Assembly (NCBI GenBank): GCA_029934875.1
Contig: JAOZLK010000219.1
Location: 1-7,307, forward strand
Reading direction: 5' to 3'
Length of the DNA: 7,307 bases
Source of the DNA: Bacteroidales bacterium
GTDB lineage: Bacteria > Bacteroidota > Bacteroidia > Bacteroidales > GCA-2748055
Position 1 is the first letter of the stretch. Each line of letters starts with the position of its first letter. The notes under the pieces are model-generated. The model searched no databases, was not told where the DNA came from, and worked only from the letters and a program-made list of their open reading frames with translations. Of the stretch, positions 6,003 through 7,307 are shown piece after piece. The position numbers were made by a program, and so were the translations under genes.

Positions 6003-7202
6003 ATGAAAAAATGGATAATATCGGCTATCATGTTGCTCATGGTTATTCCAGGATGGGGAGAAGTGGATCCATACCTGGCAGGACGAGCCTGCATGATCGA
6101 GGAACACTACGATTCTGCCCTGGTTCATTTGAACCGGGCCAATGAAGTGGAGCCCGGGGAGAGTGCTATTCTGATGAACCTGGGATTGTGTCATTTCAAG
6201 ATGAATAATTTCCCTGCAGCTAGGGAGACTTTCTACGAGCTTGAGAAGCGCTGGGAAGGGATGGGCAGCTTCTACCTGGCAAAAACTGAGCTCAAGCTGA
6301 TGCATCCTGAGCTAGCGCTTAAATACCTCAGGGTGCACCTGTCATCGAGATACAAGCTTCCTGAAAAAGACATCCTGCTTGATCCTGATTTATCTCAACT
6401 GGAGGGGAGTCGGGACTGGCAGCTCTTGTGGAATGAGGAACGCTGGTACAGCCAGTCCGAAATGGATTTCCAGGAAGCCCAGTTTCTTAAGGAGAACGGC
6501 GATGCCCTGGAAGCAATCAACATACTCAATAAGCTTGAGAAACAGAAATACAAGCGTTCCCTTGTGTTTGAGGAGAAAGCAGAGCTATATACCATGCTGG
6601 GTAACAATAAGGCAGCCCGTTCCTCTCTTCGCTCGGCGGTCCAGAGCGATACAAGAAACCTGGATGCCCTGCTGGCGCTTTCAACACTCCAGCTTGAGAA
6701 TAACGAAGAGGAGGAAGCGCTCAATGGTTTTAACAGGGTTCTTCGCCGGGAACCTGACCGCTTTGAAGTCTACCTCCTGAGGGCCTCTGCCCTGAGCAGA
6801 GCAGGCAGGCTGGAAGAGGCACTTGAGGATCTGGACCTGTACCTTAGCTATTTTCCCAATCAACATAAAGTGCTATATCAACGGGGTATCATCCTGAGTG
6901 AACATAAAAAATACCTGGGTGCAATTCAATCCTTTAACAGGGCATTGGAAATGGAGAACGGAGAAGCTGACTATTACCTTGCCAGGGGCCGGACTTATGC
7001 CTCGACAGGGACTACCCGCTATGCAGAAAAGGATATGTCCATGGCCCTGGACCTGGATCCGTACAATGGGGAGATCTGGTTCGAAAAAGGAAAGCTAGAC
7101 GAGAAAATGGGTGACTTCGCAGGAGCCTGCCAATGCTTCAGGAAAGCCTACCAATATGGTATTTACGAGGCAGGAGAACTTATTGATAAATCATGCAATT
7201 AA
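6003..7202 (+). CDS. Exported tetratricopeptide-repeat (TPR) protein
   Basis: A 399-residue protein with an N-terminal hydrophobic signal (MKKWIISAIMLLMVIPGWG, cleavage near residue 19), so it probably acts in the periplasm. The rest is nearly all helical TPR, a protein-protein interaction scaffold. Units can be placed near 22-52, 55-85, 87-113, 152-182, 186-216, 219-249, 253-283, 287-317, 321-351 and 355-385, with typical pattern residues (for example YYLARGRTYASTG and A--D---AL-LDP). A non-repeat segment at about 114-150 contains LDPDLSQLEGSRDWQLLW, resembling the DP-x-L-x-x-L-x-x-x-x-x-W linker often seen in TPR proteins of this phylum. The protein ends with a Cys-containing unit (GACQCFRKAYQYG...IDKSCN). 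The gene starts five bases after the T9SS cargo gene and overlaps the next gene by ten bases. The context suggests a partner in assembly or export of the surface protein, but no specific T9SS component (PorE, SprF and the like) is recognised. Confidence 0.87.
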   Translation: MKKWIISAIMLLMVIPGWGEVDPYLAGRACMIEEHYDSALVHLNRANEVEPGESAILMNLGLCHFKMNNFPAARETFYELEKRWEGMGSFYLAKTELKLMHPELALKYLRVHLSSRYKLPEKDILLDPDLSQLEGSRDWQLLWNEERWYSQSEMDFQEAQFLKENGDALEAINILNKLEKQKYKRSLVFEEKAELYTMLGNNKAARSSLRSAVQSDTRNLDALLALSTLQLENNEEEEALNGFNRVLRREPDRFEVYLLRASALSRAGRLEEALEDLDLYLSYFPNQHKVLYQRGIILSEHKKYLGAIQSFNRALEMENGEADYYLARGRTYASTGTTRYAEKDMSMALDLDPYNGEIWFEKGKLDEKMGDFAGACQCFRKAYQYGIYEAGELIDKSCN

Positions 7203-7307
7203 GTAAAGAAAAGCTGAAAGTACAGATCGCTGCCCTACGTTCGGGAAACCGTACTACCCTTATGGATGCATTAAAAGAAATCCGCAATGATAGTTCAGTT
7301 GACATTC
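7193..7307 (+). CDS. Probable HEAT-repeat protein, partial (N-terminal 38 codons)
   Basis: From the ATG at 7193 the frame stays open to the right edge (38 codons plus one base). The peptide begins MQLSKEKLKVQIAALRSG and continues NRTTLMDALKEIRNDSSVDI. The paired amphipathic helices and the ALKEIR...SVDI pattern resemble the start of HEAT-repeat proteins in Bacteroidota, which I recall only in general form. There is no signal peptide, so the product is probably cytoplasmic. It overlaps the end of the TPR gene by ten bases in another frame, the usual sign of translational coupling in an operon. The family call is tentative because most of the protein lies outside; that it is coding is better supported. 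Confidence 0.6.
   Translation, partial: MQLSKEKLKVQIAALRSGNRTTLMDALKEIRNDSSVDI

Noticed and set aside
5883..6305. Minus-strand ORF of 140 residues spanning the cargo/TPR junction
   Set aside because: It covers the end of the sorting domain and the TPR signal peptide, both well supported on the plus strand. No family pattern is seen in it.

Overview
The window looks like a chromosomal segment of a member of the Bacteroidota. The best evidence is the 873-residue secreted protein at 3376-5997. It ends in the gliding-motility-associated, type IX secretion (T9SS) type-B sorting domain (SPNNDGIND ... FNRWG ... WDG ... GVYYY ... GFIHV), which is essentially restricted to this phylum. A DUF6702-type secreted protein, weak Shine-Dalgarno sequences and a TAnnTTTG promoter element fit the same assignment. 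The genus cannot be told from this window.

Layout. The left half is read on the minus strand. Going leftward from about 2839, it holds a HupE/UreJ-type polytopic membrane protein (2839-2255), a XerD-type tyrosine recombinase (2255-1350) that starts inside the previous stop codon (TGATG), a 124-bp spacer, and a lipoprotein made of tandem IPT/TIG domains (1225 to beyond the left edge). The lipoprotein gene has no stop in the window, so a search limited to complete ORFs misses it. Its frame is open for 408 codons and contains an 83-residue repeat of exactly constant period.

The right half is read on the plus strand from a 40-bp divergent spacer. It holds the DUF6702-like secreted protein (2880-3371), the large T9SS cargo protein with four FN3-like modules (3376-5997), an exported TPR protein (6003-7202), and the first 38 codons of a probable HEAT-repeat protein (7193 to beyond the right edge). 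Gaps of 4 and 5 bases and a 10-base overlap indicate one operon.

How the parts may fit together. The plus-strand operon joins a surface or secreted adhesin-like protein to a periplasmic or envelope TPR protein, so it looks like an envelope module. The divergent HupE-like and DUF6702-like genes may form a functional pair. Some other bacteria carry a single protein with a short His-starting periplasmic domain fused to a HupE/UreJ membrane domain, and the mature DUF6702 protein here should also begin with histidine (HPLH). This suggests a metal-related membrane/periplasm couple, but it is inference only. No RNA gene, CRISPR array, insertion sequence or phage gene was seen, and no gene-free stretch exceeds 124 bases.
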